64,000 bases of DNA from CAVUQH01 sp963774445 (GTDB lineage: Bacteria > Myxococcota_A > Polyangia > Haliangiales > Haliangiaceae). Under the pieces are notes generated by a model. The model searched no databases. It worked only from the letters and a program-made list of their open reading frames with translations, and was not told where the DNA came from. Position numbers and translations under genes: made by a program. Below are positions 27,625 through 38,584 of this stretch, piece by piece; the stretch's first letter is position 1, and the number at the start of each line of letters is the position of its first letter. The stretch lies in NCBI GenBank assembly GCA_963774445.1, contig CAVZFC010000031.1:558001-622000 (forward strand). The letters are read 5' to 3'.

Positions 27625-28539
27625 GCCGTCGCGCCCGCCCAGCGCACCACACAACAGCGCGGCGTCGGCGAAGCCGCGGTCCATCTCTTCTTCGCGCAGC
27701 TCGAGGTGGCGCGCGAGCTGCGCGAAGAAGGCCAGCTCGCGCCATCCCGTGCAGCCGCGCAGCGTCTCCCAGGCCATGACGTAGACGGCGACCCAGTAGC
27801 GGTCGCCGCGATCGGCGAGCTCGCCCGCGATGTGTGCCAGCACGGCGTCGGTGTCGGCCCAGGTCGACATCAGACGGGCGACCCGCGCGACCTCGGCGGC
27901 CACCGCCTCGTCGGTTGGCGCCAGGTCGCGAACCGAAGCCAGGTAGGCAGCCGCTTCACCCACGGCGCTGGCGCCGCGGCCGGCATCGCGCGCGCGCAGG
28001 ACCAGGAGCTCGAGCAGCGGGCCGGTCAGCTTGCGCAGGCGCGCCGAGGTCTCCTCGAGCCAGGCCATCGCCCGGCCGTTGCGGGCGGCCAGCGTCAACT
28101 GCTCGTGCTCGCCATCGTCCACCCGCAGGGCGCGGCGCAGGGCCTCCAGATAGTCGCGCTCGGCGTCGGCCAGCTGGTCGTCGGCGGCGCATACCTCGCA
28201 GGCCATGGCGTAGGCAGCGAGCCGTTCGTGGCGCCAGCAAAGGTTGGCGGCGATGACTTCGATCCGGCGCACGGCGCTGCCCGCGAACTGCACTGCGTCG
28301 GTGCTGAGCTCGATCAACATCTCGGCGACATCGTCGCGCAGGGCCGAGAACAGATCGTGGTGGGCCAGGATGCGGCGCAGGGTTTCGGTCTCGCGCGCAT
28401 CCACCTGGCCGTCGGCGTGCATGGCGCCGACCATGGCTTCGATGAGGAAACGCCGCGAGTCGCCCGGGCGGAGGGTTCCGCCCAGGCGCTGGCGCAGCGT
28501 CGTCCGCTCACTGCCGAGGCTAGACTCGGTCGTGGACAT
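27610..28539 (-). CDS. TerB-like helical protein
   Basis: The N-terminal 150 residues match the TerB/DjlA-N pattern: FLIEAMVGAMHADGQVDARETETLRRIL, then AYAMACEVCAADDQLADAERDYLEAL, two helix-pair modules each with the A(H)ADGxxDxxE acidic loop that may bind metal. The rest (150-310) is helical, ending LELREEEMDRGFADAALLCGAL. ATG 28539 or the adjacent GTG 28542 may start it. No signal peptide. Tellurite-resistance type proteins have varied stress roles; none can be assigned. Confidence 0.75.
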   Translation of the reverse strand: MSTTESSLGSERTTLRQRLGGTLRPGDSRRFLIEAMVGAMHADGQVDARETETLRRILAHHDLFSALRDDVAEMLIELSTDAVQFAGSAVRRIEVIAANLCWRHERLAAYAMACEVCAADDQLADAERDYLEALRRALRVDDGEHEQLTLAARNGRAMAWLEETSARLRKLTGPLLELLVLRARDAGRGASAVGEAAAYLASVRDLAPTDEAVAAEVARVARLMSTWADTDAVLAHIAGELADRGDRYWVAVYVMAWETLRGCTGWRELAFFAQLARHLELREEEMDRGFADAALLCGALGGRDGSGQA

Positions 28540-28620
28540 CACACCCTGGTACGTAGCACGACTCAGGCCAGGTTTTCGCGTCGGATCCCCGGGCTGTTAG
28601 CCGTTGTCGGGTGGGGCGCT

Positions 28621-29208
28621 TCACCCGTCCTTGCCGGGAGAGACCTCAGATCCGCAGCTCTGCATCTTCGTGCCCATGTACGGGTTGGCCAGCTCCGGCG
28701 AGGCCTGGGCCCAGCGCTTGTAGTTTTTTGCCATGGGACACTCGAAGACGTGGAACTGCTTGGCGGCGCCGGGGACCGCGGCCAGCAGGCCGACGACCGG
28801 CTGGCTGGCCTTGGCGAAGGCGACGCGAGCGGCCTCGAGGTCACCGGCGGCTGCCAGCTGGGTGGCCGCGGCAGCGATCGCGTCGGCGTGGTCCTTTTGC
28901 TCGGCCGGCAGCGCCGCGCGATTGGCCTTGGCCGCGGCGGCCAGGGCGCCCGCGCAGTCGGCCAGCCCGTCGGTCTCGTCCTCGGACAGCAGCGCCCGGC
29001 AGGTGTCGTACGGGGCCACGATCGCGGCCACCGCCTGTGCGGCGCCATCGGCTGCCGGCGCCGGCGCCGTGGCCTGCTCGCCGGCCTGCGGCGCGGTCGG
29101 CTGCGGCGCAGGCGCGGGCGCCGCCTTCTTGCTGTCGTCCTTCTTGCACCCGCCCGCGACGAGCAGCGCCGCCGCACCGGCGGCCATGATCAGGTTCCTG
29201 GTCTTCAT
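28621..29208 (-). CDS. DUF3347-like lipoprotein of the efflux operon
   Basis: From ATG 29208: lipoprotein signal ending VAGGC, Ala/Pro-rich linker (about 25-60), then a helical domain that ends FHVFECPMAKNYKRW and NPYMGTKMQSCGSEV. The same CPM...NP(F/Y)MG.KM..CG signature is found in the N-terminal part of the adaptor gene of this operon, so this is a free-standing copy of that DUF3347-like, metal-binding (Cys-Met-Cys) module. The ATG overlaps the pump gene stop (29205-29208). Likely a periplasmic metal chaperone for the efflux complex. Confidence 0.75.
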   Translation of the reverse strand: MKTRNLIMAAGAAALLVAGGCKKDDSKKAAPAPAPQPTAPQAGEQATAPAPAADGAAQAVAAIVAPYDTCRALLSEDETDGLADCAGALAAAAKANRAALPAEQKDHADAIAAAATQLAAAGDLEAARVAFAKASQPVVGLLAAVPGAAKQFHVFECPMAKNYKRWAQASPELANPYMGTKMQSCGSEVSPGKDG

Positions 29209-32200
29209 TGTCTCGGTTCCTTTCTTTCGATGGCAGCAGCCTCCGCGGGTCCTCCGCGCAGGCCAAACCCCTTCCAGATGGCGAAAATCGCCGGGTAGAC
29301 CAAAAGCTCGAGGGCAAACGAGGTCACCAGCCCGCCGATCATCGGCGCGGCGATCCGCCGCATGACATCGGCGCCCGTGCCGGCCGACCACATCACCGGC
29401 ATCAGGCCGATCATCATGGTCGACACCGTCATCAGCTTGGGCCGGATGCGGCGGGCGGCGCCGTCCACGATCGCCTCGCGCAGGTCGGCCTCGGTGCGCA
29501 ACTCGCCGCGCGCCGACCGGTCGCGGTGGGCGATCTTCAAGTACAGCAGCATCACCACGCCGGTCTCGGCGTCCAGGCCTGCCAGGGCGATGATGCCGAC
29601 CCAGACCGCCACGCTCATGTTGTAGTCGAGCAGGTACAGCAGCCAGATGGCTCCGACCAGCGAGAACGGCACCGCCAGAAGGACGATGAACGTCTCGGTC
29701 AGCGAGCGGGTGCTCATGTACAGGAGCAGGATGACGATCACCAGCGTGATCGGCAGGACCACGCCCAGCTTGTCGCGGGCCCGTTCCATGTACTGGAACT
29801 GCCCTGCCCACTCCAGGCGCACGCCCTTCAGATCGACCTCGCGCTCGACCTTCTTCCGCGCCTGGTCGACGTACTCGCGGATCGGATGCGCGTCGTTAAC
29901 GTTGACGAAGACGAAGCCGACCAGCTTGCCGCCCTCCGAGCGGATCATCGGCGGCCCGGTGGTGAACGACAGGTCGGCGATCTGCTCCAGCGGAATCGGG
30001 CCGCCCACCGGGGGGTGGACCAGCACCTTCTTCAGCTTGTCCGGGTCGTCGCGGAACTCGCGGGCGTAGCGGACGCTGATCGGATAGCGCTCGCGACCCT
30101 CGACCGTCGTCAACACGTTCATGCCACCGATCGCCGACATGACGATGGTGTCAACGTCGTCAATCGTCAATCCGTGGCGCGCCGCCTCCTCTCGCTTGAC
30201 CGTGAAGTCGATGAAGAAGCCACCGTTCAAGCGCTCGGCGTAGGCGCTGCGCGTGCCGGGAACGTCCGCGACCGCTTTTTCGATCCGGGTGGCCACCCGC
30301 TCGATCTCCTCGAGATCGTCGCCGAAGACCTTGATCCCCAGCTTGCTGCGGATGCCGGTCGACAGCATCTCGGTGCGGGTCTGGATCGGCATCCACCAGG
30401 CGTTGGGCATGCCCGGGTACTGCATGGTCTGATCCATCTCGCGGATCAGCTTTTCCCAGGTCATACCCGGTCGCCACTTGGAGCGAGGCTTCAACAGAAC
30501 CACGATCTCGGCCATCGACAGCGGCGCCGGGTCGGTGGCCGTTCGCGCTCGGCCCATCTTGCCGAACACCCGTGCCACCTCGGGGAAGCTCATGAGCTTC
30601 TCGTCCATCGACTGCACCACGCGGCGCGCCTCCTCGATCGACATGCCGGGCGGCGCCGTCGGCATGTACAGGATGGTGCCCTCGTTCAGCGGCGGCATGA
30701 ACTCGCCGCCGAGGCGCAGGTAGGCGGGCACGGTCACCGCGATCGCCACCAGCGCGCCGACCATCACGGTGATGCGGTGGCGCACGACGAACCTGACCAC
30801 CGGGGCGTACAGCCACACCAGCAGCCGATTGAGTGGATTCTCGTCCTCGCGTTTGATCTTGCCGCGGATGAAGATCGCCGCCAGGGCTGGCGTCGCCGTC
30901 ACCGCCAGGATCGCGGCAAAGCCCATCGAGTAGGTCTTGGTGAAGGCCAGCGGCTTGAACAGACGCCCCTCGGTCAACTCCAGGGTGAAGACCGGCATGA
31001 AGCTCACGGTGATGATGAGCAGCGAGAAGAAGATGCTCGGGGCGACCTCTTGCATCGCCTCGACGAGCACCTGCAGCCGTGGGCTCGGCCGATTCTCGGC
31101 CTCCCACGTCTCGAGCTTCTTGTGCACGTTCTCGATGATGATGATCGACGCGTCGACCATGGCGCCGATGGCCACGGCGATGCCGCCCAGCGACATGATG
31201 TTGATGGTCAGTCCCTGGAAGTACATCGGGATGAACGCCATCAGCACGGCGACCGGCAGGACGACGATCGGCACCAGCGCGCTGCGCGCGTGCAGAAGGA
31301 ACAGGAAGATGATCACGCTCACCACCAGCATCTCTTCGATGAGCGTGTCCTCCAGGGTGTCGATCGACGCCTTGATCAGGTCGGAGCGGTCGTAGGTGAC
31401 CACCATCTCGACGCCCTCGGGCAGCGAGCGGCGAACGTCGTCCATGCGCTCCTTGATCCGGTTGATCACGTCCAGCGCGTTCTCGCCGTAGCGCATCACC
31501 ACGATGCCGCCGACCACCTCTCCGTCGCCGTCGAGATCGGCCAGGCCGCGGCGCATGTCGGGGCCGATCGACACCTCGCCGAGCTGGCGCAGGAACACCG
31601 GCGTGCCGTTCGGCGACGTGCGCACGCCGATCTTCTCGAGGTCCTGCTTGCTGCGGACGTAGCCGCGGCCGCGGACGATGTTTTCGTGGCCGGCCAGCTC
31701 GATGACGCGGCCGCCGACGTCGTTGTTGGACGCGCGCACAGCCTTGACCACGTCGGCCACGGACACGCGGTGGGCGAGCAGGGCGTCGGGATCCAGATCG
31801 ATCTGGTACTGCTTGACGAAGCCGCCGACGGTGGCGACCTCGGCCACGCCGGGCACCGCCTCAAGGTCGTAGCGCACGTGGTAGTCCTGCAGGCTGCGCA
31901 GCTCCTGTAGATCGTGCTTGCCGCTGCGGTCGACCAGGGCGTACTGGAAGACCCAGCCGACGCCGGTGGCGTCGGGCCCCAGCTCCGGCTGCACCCCCTC
32001 GGGCAGGTCGCCGGCCGAGCCGGCCATGTATTCCAGCACTCGCGAGCGCGCCCAGTACATGTCGGTGCCGTCGTCGAAGATGACGTAGACGAACGACAGG
32101 CCGAAGAACGACTGCCCGCGCACGTGCTTCACGTGCGGGGCGGCGAGCAGGCGCGCCGACAGCGGGTAGGTGATCTGGTCCTCGACCAGGTCGGGGCTGC

Positions 32201-32405
32201 GGCCCGGCCACTCGGTGAGGATGATCACCTGGGTGTCGGACAGGTCGGGGATGGCATCCAGCGGGGCGCGGCGCAGGGAGATCCAGCCCCACACCCCGAG
32301 CATGGCGACGACCGCCAGGGTCATCACCTTGTTGCGCACGCACGCCGCGATGACCGCGGCGATGATGCCGTGCCGGCGCTCGGCGGGGCCTGCGCCGTCT
32401 ACCAT
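29205..32405 (-). CDS. cusA: CusA/CzcA-family heavy-metal efflux RND pump
   Basis: At 1066 residues the length is typical. The N-terminus (IAACVRNKVMTLAVVAMLG and APLDAIPDLSDTQVIILTEWPG) is the heavy-metal-efflux signature, followed by two large periplasmic loops and twelve hydrophobic helices in the RND pattern, including the proton-relay helix 4 block INIMSLGGIAVAIGAMVDASIIIIENVHK and the helix 10-12 block VWVGIIALAGLDAETGVVMLLYL. It exports monovalent or divalent metal ions across the envelope with the adaptor and channel encoded upstream. It overlaps the adaptor gene by 7 bases. Cu/Ag versus Zn/Co/Cd specificity is not resolved by eye, though the Met-rich partner domains favour Cu. Confidence 0.95.
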   Translation of the reverse strand: MVDGAGPAERRHGIIAAVIAACVRNKVMTLAVVAMLGVWGWISLRRAPLDAIPDLSDTQVIILTEWPGRSPDLVEDQITYPLSARLLAAPHVKHVRGQSFFGLSFVYVIFDDGTDMYWARSRVLEYMAGSAGDLPEGVQPELGPDATGVGWVFQYALVDRSGKHDLQELRSLQDYHVRYDLEAVPGVAEVATVGGFVKQYQIDLDPDALLAHRVSVADVVKAVRASNNDVGGRVIELAGHENIVRGRGYVRSKQDLEKIGVRTSPNGTPVFLRQLGEVSIGPDMRRGLADLDGDGEVVGGIVVMRYGENALDVINRIKERMDDVRRSLPEGVEMVVTYDRSDLIKASIDTLEDTLIEEMLVVSVIIFLFLLHARSALVPIVVLPVAVLMAFIPMYFQGLTINIMSLGGIAVAIGAMVDASIIIIENVHKKLETWEAENRPSPRLQVLVEAMQEVAPSIFFSLLIITVSFMPVFTLELTEGRLFKPLAFTKTYSMGFAAILAVTATPALAAIFIRGKIKREDENPLNRLLVWLYAPVVRFVVRHRITVMVGALVAIAVTVPAYLRLGGEFMPPLNEGTILYMPTAPPGMSIEEARRVVQSMDEKLMSFPEVARVFGKMGRARTATDPAPLSMAEIVVLLKPRSKWRPGMTWEKLIREMDQTMQYPGMPNAWWMPIQTRTEMLSTGIRSKLGIKVFGDDLEEIERVATRIEKAVADVPGTRSAYAERLNGGFFIDFTVKREEAARHGLTIDDVDTIVMSAIGGMNVLTTVEGRERYPISVRYAREFRDDPDKLKKVLVHPPVGGPIPLEQIADLSFTTGPPMIRSEGGKLVGFVFVNVNDAHPIREYVDQARKKVEREVDLKGVRLEWAGQFQYMERARDKLGVVLPITLVIVILLLYMSTRSLTETFIVLLAVPFSLVGAIWLLYLLDYNMSVAVWVGIIALAGLDAETGVVMLLYLKIAHRDRSARGELRTEADLREAIVDGAARRIRPKLMTVSTMMIGLMPVMWSAGTGADVMRRIAAPMIGGLVTSFALELLVYPAIFAIWKGFGLRGGPAEAAAIERKEPRQ

Positions 32406-34189
32406 AGCCCCGTTGCCGACTTGAGCCGGCTCTCCGCCGAGAGGAGGAAGTTGCCCGAGACCACGACGCGGTCACCGACATCGATCCCGGAGATGATCTC
32501 GACCCAGCCGCCGGACTTGGCGCCGGTCTGCACCGGCACTGGCCGGAGCTGGTCGTTGCCCAGGTCGAGGAAGACGATCCGCCGCGGCCCGGAGTAGATG
32601 ATCGCCGGCTCCGGCACGACGAGGCGCTCGCCCAGCGGCGCCATCAGGTCGACGTCGGCGTACATCTCTGGCTTGAGCGCGAGGTCGCGGTTGGGTAACT
32701 CGATGCGCACGCGCGCGGTCCGCGCGGCGCCGTCCAGATACGGCAGGACGTAGGCGACCTTGCCGGTGTAGCGCTTGTCCTCCTGGTGGCTCAGCGCAAC
32801 CGTCGCCTCCTGGCCGACGTGGACGCGCGGGATATCCTCCTCGTACACCTCGGCCTCGACCCAGACGTGGTCGAGGGCGGCGACCCGGAACAGCCGCTCG
32901 CCGCGCTTGACCGCCGCGCCTTCGACCACGTTCTTCTCGACCACGAAGCCGGAGGCCGGAGACAAGACCGGGAGGTATTCGGCGGCCTTGCCGCGCTTCT
33001 CCAGCTTGGCGATCTGCCCCGCGGTCACGTCGAGGAGCTCGAGCCGGCGGCGCGCGGCGTCGACCAGGCTGCCCGCGCGCTGGCGCCCGGCGTCGGTCTG
33101 TGTGGCGGTGCGCTGGGCCAGCGCCAGCAGGTACTCCTTCTGCGCGGTGTACAGCTCGGGGCTGTAGACGCGGAAGAGCAGCTGGCCCTTGCGCACCGGC
33201 TTGCCGGTCTCGCTGGCGGCCAGATGATCGATGAAGCCGTCGTACTTGAGGGTGACGTCGGCGATCTTCGACTCGTCGTAGACGACCTTGCCGATGGCGT
33301 GGATGTGCAGGTCGAGGTCGCGCTTTTCGGCCAGCGCGGTTTTTACGCCGATCAGCTGGCGGCGGCGGTGGTCGATGCGCAGGGTGCCGGTGCGCATCTC
33401 CTCGACCGTGACCGGCACCAGCGTCATGCCGCAGGCCGGACAGTTGCCCGGGCCCTTCTGGTGCACCCAGGTGTCCATCGGGCAGGTGTAGTGATCGATG
33501 GTCTCGCCGGCTGGTACGCCGGTGGCGGGCGCGGTCGCGGCCAGCTCGGCCGGGGCGACCTCGTCGCCGCAGGTCGGCATCTTCTTGCCCATGAACGGGT
33601 TGGCCTTCTGGTCGCTCTGTTGCAGCCAGCGATTGGGACCGGTGGTCATCGGGCAGGAGAAGACGTGCAGGCCCTGGCCGAGGCGCGGATCGAGGATGGT
33701 GAGGGCCAACAGCTGGTCGCCGAGCTGGCCGAACTGCGGCCGCGCCGCGTCGAGGTCCACGGCCGTGGTCAGGGTGTCGGCGATCTTGGAGGCCGCGAGC
33801 AGATGCCGGCGGGCCTCGTCGGGCGCCGCCGGGTCCGCGGTGGTGGCGGTGCGCAGCGACGTGGCCATCGCGCGGGCCGGATCGGCGACGCCGTCCATGG
33901 TGTCGGCCGCCAGCTTGGCGCGGATCGACTCGTAGGCCTGCATCGCCCGCTCGAGCTCGGCCTCGGCCGGCGCGCTGAAGGCGTGGCGCAAGGTCTTGCC
34001 CGGGGCGGAGGTCGCGCCGTGATCGTGCTCGCCGCCGGCCGTGGACGCCGTGTCGTCACGCTGCCAGCCGGTGAACCAGCTCACCAGCGTGCTGCGGAAG
34101 ACGATCACGCCGACCGTCAGCGCCAGCGCGAAGGCCAGCGGGAAGACGTTGGCTCGCCACCAGCGCCAGCGATTCGTTTCGGTCGTCAT
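32399..34189 (-). CDS. cusB: RND periplasmic adaptor with extra metal-binding domains
   Basis: ATG 34189 is chosen because GGAGGTGG lies five bases upstream. After an N-terminal membrane anchor (13-38), a DUF3347-like domain (65-212) ends with the CPM...NPFMGKKMPTCG motif; then a heavy-metal-binding-domain (233-260, HYTCPMDTWVHQ...NCPACGM), then a normal HlyD/CusB adaptor body (barrel-sandwich, hairpin with KRGERLFRVAALDHVWVEAEVYEEDIP). Having both metal modules fused ahead of the adaptor makes it 596 residues, longer than E. coli CusB. It links the inner-membrane pump to the outer channel. The ATG overlaps the stop of the channel gene (ATGA). Confidence 0.9.
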   Translation of the reverse strand: MTTETNRWRWWRANVFPLAFALALTVGVIVFRSTLVSWFTGWQRDDTASTAGGEHDHGATSAPGKTLRHAFSAPAEAELERAMQAYESIRAKLAADTMDGVADPARAMATSLRTATTADPAAPDEARRHLLAASKIADTLTTAVDLDAARPQFGQLGDQLLALTILDPRLGQGLHVFSCPMTTGPNRWLQQSDQKANPFMGKKMPTCGDEVAPAELAATAPATGVPAGETIDHYTCPMDTWVHQKGPGNCPACGMTLVPVTVEEMRTGTLRIDHRRRQLIGVKTALAEKRDLDLHIHAIGKVVYDESKIADVTLKYDGFIDHLAASETGKPVRKGQLLFRVYSPELYTAQKEYLLALAQRTATQTDAGRQRAGSLVDAARRRLELLDVTAGQIAKLEKRGKAAEYLPVLSPASGFVVEKNVVEGAAVKRGERLFRVAALDHVWVEAEVYEEDIPRVHVGQEATVALSHQEDKRYTGKVAYVLPYLDGAARTARVRIELPNRDLALKPEMYADVDLMAPLGERLVVPEPAIIYSGPRRIVFLDLGNDQLRPVPVQTGAKSGGWVEIISGIDVGDRVVVSGNFLLSAESRLKSATGLW

Positions 34190-35538
34190 CGTCCACCTCC
34201 GTCGGCGGGCGCGCCGGGCACCCGCCCGACTGCCCAATCGAGCTCCGCGCGGCGGCGGTGGGCGTCCGCCAGCGCGATCTGATAGCGAAGCCGGGCGGCG
34301 CGCAGGGCGCGCTCGGCGCGAATGACCTCGAGGAAGCTGGCGCGACCGGCGTCGAGGCCGATACGGATCGACGCGACGCGGTCCTGGGCCGCGGGCAGCA
34401 CCTGTTCTCGGTAGAGCTTCACCGTCTCGTCGGCCTCACCGACCCTGCGGAAGGCGCGCTCGACGTCGAGCAGCACCTGGTCGGTCAGCTCGTCGCGGCC
34501 GGCGCGGCGCTCCGCGACGTGGGCGCGGGCGGCGTCGACCGCGGCGCCGCGGCGGCCGCGCTGCAGGGGCAGCGGGATCGAAATGCCGACCATGATCTGA
34601 TGGGCGAGCATCGGCCACATTCGGCTGTAGCTGCCCATCACCGACAGGTCGGGGTAGTAGTCGCGGCGGGCCAGGTCGATGGCGGCGCCGGCGCCGTCGA
34701 TGCGGTGACCGGCGGCGCGCAGCTCGGGCCGCCCGGCCAGGGCGGCGCGCTGCAGCGCTTCGCGCGACACGTCGAGCGCCGGCGGCACGGCGGCCTCGGG
34801 CGGCGCCGGCAGCGGCGCCTGTGGTGGCCGGTGGAGGAGGGCGTCGAGTCGGGCGACCACGAGGTCGCGGTCGGCCTCCAGCGTGGCCCGGTCGCTGTGC
34901 AGCTCGGCCAGCTCCTGGTCGACCTCGAGCGCCTCGTCCTGGCGCGCGCGGCCGACGTCGAGATAGGCGGCGACCGTCTTGCCGTACTCTCCGAGCAGGT
35001 CGATGTGCTCGGCGTTGATCGCCAGCGCCTGGGCGGAGAAGACGTAGTCCCAGTAGAGCTGCGCGGTCATCAGCGCCAGCCGCTGGCGCAGCGCCGCGTA
35101 GTCGTCTTGCGCCGCCTCGGCCTCGGCGGCGGCGACCTGCCCGCGAAGGCGCCGCTTGCCCGGGTAGGGCAGGGGCTGCATCAGCTCGACGCCGAAGCCG
35201 ATGCGGACGTCCGGATCGATGACGCTGAGCGGCGCAATGCTCAGGCTGAGGGTGGGATCGGCGAAGCCGGTCGCCTGCGGCTCGGCAGCCAGTGCCGCGC
35301 GCCAGGCCTGCCGCGCCCGGTCGACCCCGGGGTTGCGCGCCAGCACCGCCTCGACCAGCGGCTCGAGCTCGAGCTTCGGCGAGGCCAGCAGCGCCTCGAG
35401 CCCGGCCCGATCGTCGCGGGCATGGGACTCGAAGCGCACCGCGGCGTACGCGTCCAGCGACGTGCGCTGCGACTCGTTGGGGATGGCGCATCCGGCGCCG
35501 GATGCGATGAGCAATGGGATCAGTAGCTGACGCGACAT
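34186..35538 (-). CDS. TolC-family outer-membrane efflux channel
   Basis: ATG 35538 (GGAAGG upstream) gives a lipoprotein-type signal (IASGAGC). The 450-residue body shows the two-fold helical repeats of outer-membrane efflux proteins: coiled-coil runs such as LRGQVAAAEAEAAQDDYAALRQRLALMTAQLYW and the repeat VLLDVERAFRRVGEADETVKLY. It should form the outer-membrane exit duct of the metal pump encoded just downstream. First structural gene after the small Cys-rich gene. Confidence 0.9.
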   Translation of the reverse strand: MSRQLLIPLLIASGAGCAIPNESQRTSLDAYAAVRFESHARDDRAGLEALLASPKLELEPLVEAVLARNPGVDRARQAWRAALAAEPQATGFADPTLSLSIAPLSVIDPDVRIGFGVELMQPLPYPGKRRLRGQVAAAEAEAAQDDYAALRQRLALMTAQLYWDYVFSAQALAINAEHIDLLGEYGKTVAAYLDVGRARQDEALEVDQELAELHSDRATLEADRDLVVARLDALLHRPPQAPLPAPPEAAVPPALDVSREALQRAALAGRPELRAAGHRIDGAGAAIDLARRDYYPDLSVMGSYSRMWPMLAHQIMVGISIPLPLQRGRRGAAVDAARAHVAERRAGRDELTDQVLLDVERAFRRVGEADETVKLYREQVLPAAQDRVASIRIGLDAGRASFLEVIRAERALRAARLRYQIALADAHRRRAELDWAVGRVPGAPADGGGR

Positions 35539-35629
35539 GACGTTCCTTCCCGGGCGCACGGCGAGTGCGCCCGCTGGCGCCGGACACACGTGTGCCGCGG
35601 CGCACCGGGGTTGGCGGAGCGTCAGCGCG

Positions 35630-36004
35630 TCAGCAGATCAGCGCGGCGTGCTGGGCGAGCAGCGTGGGCGGCGGCGGCGCGCGTGCCCGGGTCGGCGTGA
35701 CCGTGGCTCGGGCGACCGGAGGTCGCAGCGGCTGCACGGTCGACACCATCGCGGCGGGCGGCGCAAGATTTGCGCGCCCGTCCAGCGTGGCGGTATCGCT
35801 GTGGGATGCGCGCGCGGGGACGTCGCGCACGTGGCAGCAGCAGAGGTCTTCGATGGTCGGCGCGTCTGGCGTTTCGCTGCCAGCCTGGTCGCAGCAGCTC
35901 GATTGCCGCACCGCGGTCGCCTGCACGCCCGGCCCGCCGGCGACGGCGGCAGCCGGAGCCAGCAGCCCCATGGCGGTCGCGATCGCTGCCAGGCGGGACC
36001 TCAT
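35630..36004 (-). CDS. Small secreted Cys-rich protein
   Basis: A 124-residue product with a clear signal peptide cleaved near AAAVAGG, then a CCDQAG and DLCCCHV cluster and a Pro/Arg-rich tail with a final Cys. The five Cys and neighbouring His suggest soft-metal binding in the periplasm. GGAAGG stands four bases before the ATG and TAGCCT five further upstream. It is 91 bases ahead of the channel gene on the same strand, the position where efflux operons often encode a small metallochaperone or sensor; this role is inferred from context. Confidence 0.6.
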   Translation of the reverse strand: MRSRLAAIATAMGLLAPAAAVAGGPGVQATAVRQSSCCDQAGSETPDAPTIEDLCCCHVRDVPARASHSDTATLDGRANLAPPAAMVSTVQPLRPPVARATVTPTRARAPPPPTLLAQHAALIC

Positions 36005-36059
36005 TCGCCTTCCAGGCTAGCACACGGCGTGCCTGGCCGCGACGGCCAGAATCGCGCAC

Positions 36060-36392
36060 TCATTGCGGGCCGCGGTCGGATGCGGCGGGCGGCGGGGTAG
36101 CCGGACTCTCTGGCGCACGCTCGGCCTTGCTGATCAGAAAGAGGAGGCCCATGGCGATGAAGCCGGCGCCGGCGACCCGCTTGACCCACACCTCGGGCAC
36201 GTACTTGCCGACCGCAGCGCCGGCCAGGACGGCGATCGCGGTGGCCACGATCAGCGCCAACGACGCGGCGAAAAAGACGGTCCAGCGCGACCCCGTTCCG
36301 CCCGAAAGCGCGAACGTGGCCAGCTGAGTCTTGTCACCCAACTCGGCCACGAAGACGACGGCAAACGTGGAGGCGAACAGCTTCCAGCTCAT
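36060..36392 (-). CDS. TMEM165/GDT1 family (UPF0016) membrane protein
   Basis: ATG 36392 starts MSWKLFASTFAVVFVAELGDKTQLATFAL, which contains the family signature E-L-G-D-K-(T/S) in its first helix; the bacterial form has one such half (about 90 residues, three helices) and functions as a dimer. Family members transport Mn2+ or Ca2+. TATGAA lies six bases upstream of the ATG, leaving no room for the Mn riboswitch that precedes many bacterial homologues. Ends in a Pro-rich, polar tail. Confidence 0.9.
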   Translation of the reverse strand: MSWKLFASTFAVVFVAELGDKTQLATFALSGGTGSRWTVFFAASLALIVATAIAVLAGAAVGKYVPEVWVKRVAGAGFIAMGLLFLISKAERAPESPATPPPAASDRGPQ

Positions 36393-36398
36393 GGCGCA

Positions 36399-36404
36399 TT
36401 CATA
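36399..36404 (-). promoter_or_regulatory. TATGAA -10-like hexamer, leaderless spacing
   Basis: TATGAA on the minus strand ends six bases before ATG 36392. Confidence 0.4.
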
Positions 36405-36536
36405 CCTGGCGCCGGAGCCCGTGTCATCGGTTGGGCGGGGCGGCGGTCGCGGCATCAGGTGGGGTTGATGCCGCGACCGCGCGCCCATCCGCCGGCGGTA
36501 GCCTGGGGATCAGTGGCCGCCGCCGAAAGTGAAGCG

Positions 36537-38009
<1,473 letters not shown>

Positions 38010-38084
38010 CGAGTACCTCCTTGCGGTGTGCTTTCGGCCGCTTGTACCGATGACGTCCCGGCGTCTATTCCCGGGGGCCGGCCG

Positions 38085-38567
38085 CTACCACATCTTGTTG
38101 GCGGTGAGCAGCAGCACCGCCAGCAGGATCCGCCGCCCGCGGGCCGTATGGGTGCCCTTGCTGGCGATTCCCGCCGCTCCGGCGGTCGTCGCGACGTGGC
38201 CATCAGGGCGGACGCGGCTCGGCACCGCGGTCAGCCCGGCGGCCTTGGTCGCACCCTCGGGCAGATACATGGCGCCATCGGCGTCAACCCGCAGCGGCAC
38301 GCTGGCGCCGCCGCGCAACTGGATGTAGTCGGCGTAGACGAAGGCGAGTGGTTGCCCGCGGCTGTTGGTGATTTTTCCACGCCCGTCGATGTGTCCGACC
38401 TGCCGCTTGCCGACGATGATCGCGCCGGTGTCGTCGGCGACTCGGTAGAACTGATCGCCGCGCGACAGCTCCACGTCTCTGGATTGCAAGAGTGAGGCCG
38501 AGCACCCTGTGGTCAGGGCCAACGCGATGCCGAGGACGATCCCTCTCCCCCTCGTCGTGGTGGGCAC
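38085..38567 (-). CDS. Hypothetical lipoprotein
   Basis: GTG 38567 is supported by TATGAT six bases upstream. A lipoprotein signal ends LALTTGC; the mature part (about 138 residues) is beta-rich, with motifs VADDTGAIIVGKRQVGHIDGRG and YIQLRGGASVPLRVDADG, then a basic stretch and a C-terminal hydrophobic segment RRILLAVLLLTANKMW. A lipid anchor plus C-terminal hydrophobic end is unusual. Family not recognised. Divergent from the cytochrome cluster. Confidence 0.65.
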   Translation of the reverse strand: MPTTTRGRGIVLGIALALTTGCSASLLQSRDVELSRGDQFYRVADDTGAIIVGKRQVGHIDGRGKITNSRGQPLAFVYADYIQLRGGASVPLRVDADGAMYLPEGATKAAGLTAVPSRVRPDGHVATTAGAAGIASKGTHTARGRRILLAVLLLTANKMW

Positions 38568-38573
38568 GAGGCC

Positions 38574-38579
38574 ATCATA
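38574..38579 (-). promoter_or_regulatory. TATGAT -10-like hexamer, leaderless spacing
   Basis: TATGAT on the minus strand ends six bases before GTG 38567; five of six positions match consensus. Confidence 0.5.
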
Positions 38580-38584
38580 ACAAA

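Noticed and set aside
29208..31910. Long plus-strand frame opposite the RND pump
   Set aside because: His/Asp/Arg-rich antisense translation; the minus-strand protein is a complete 1066-residue CusA-type pump.
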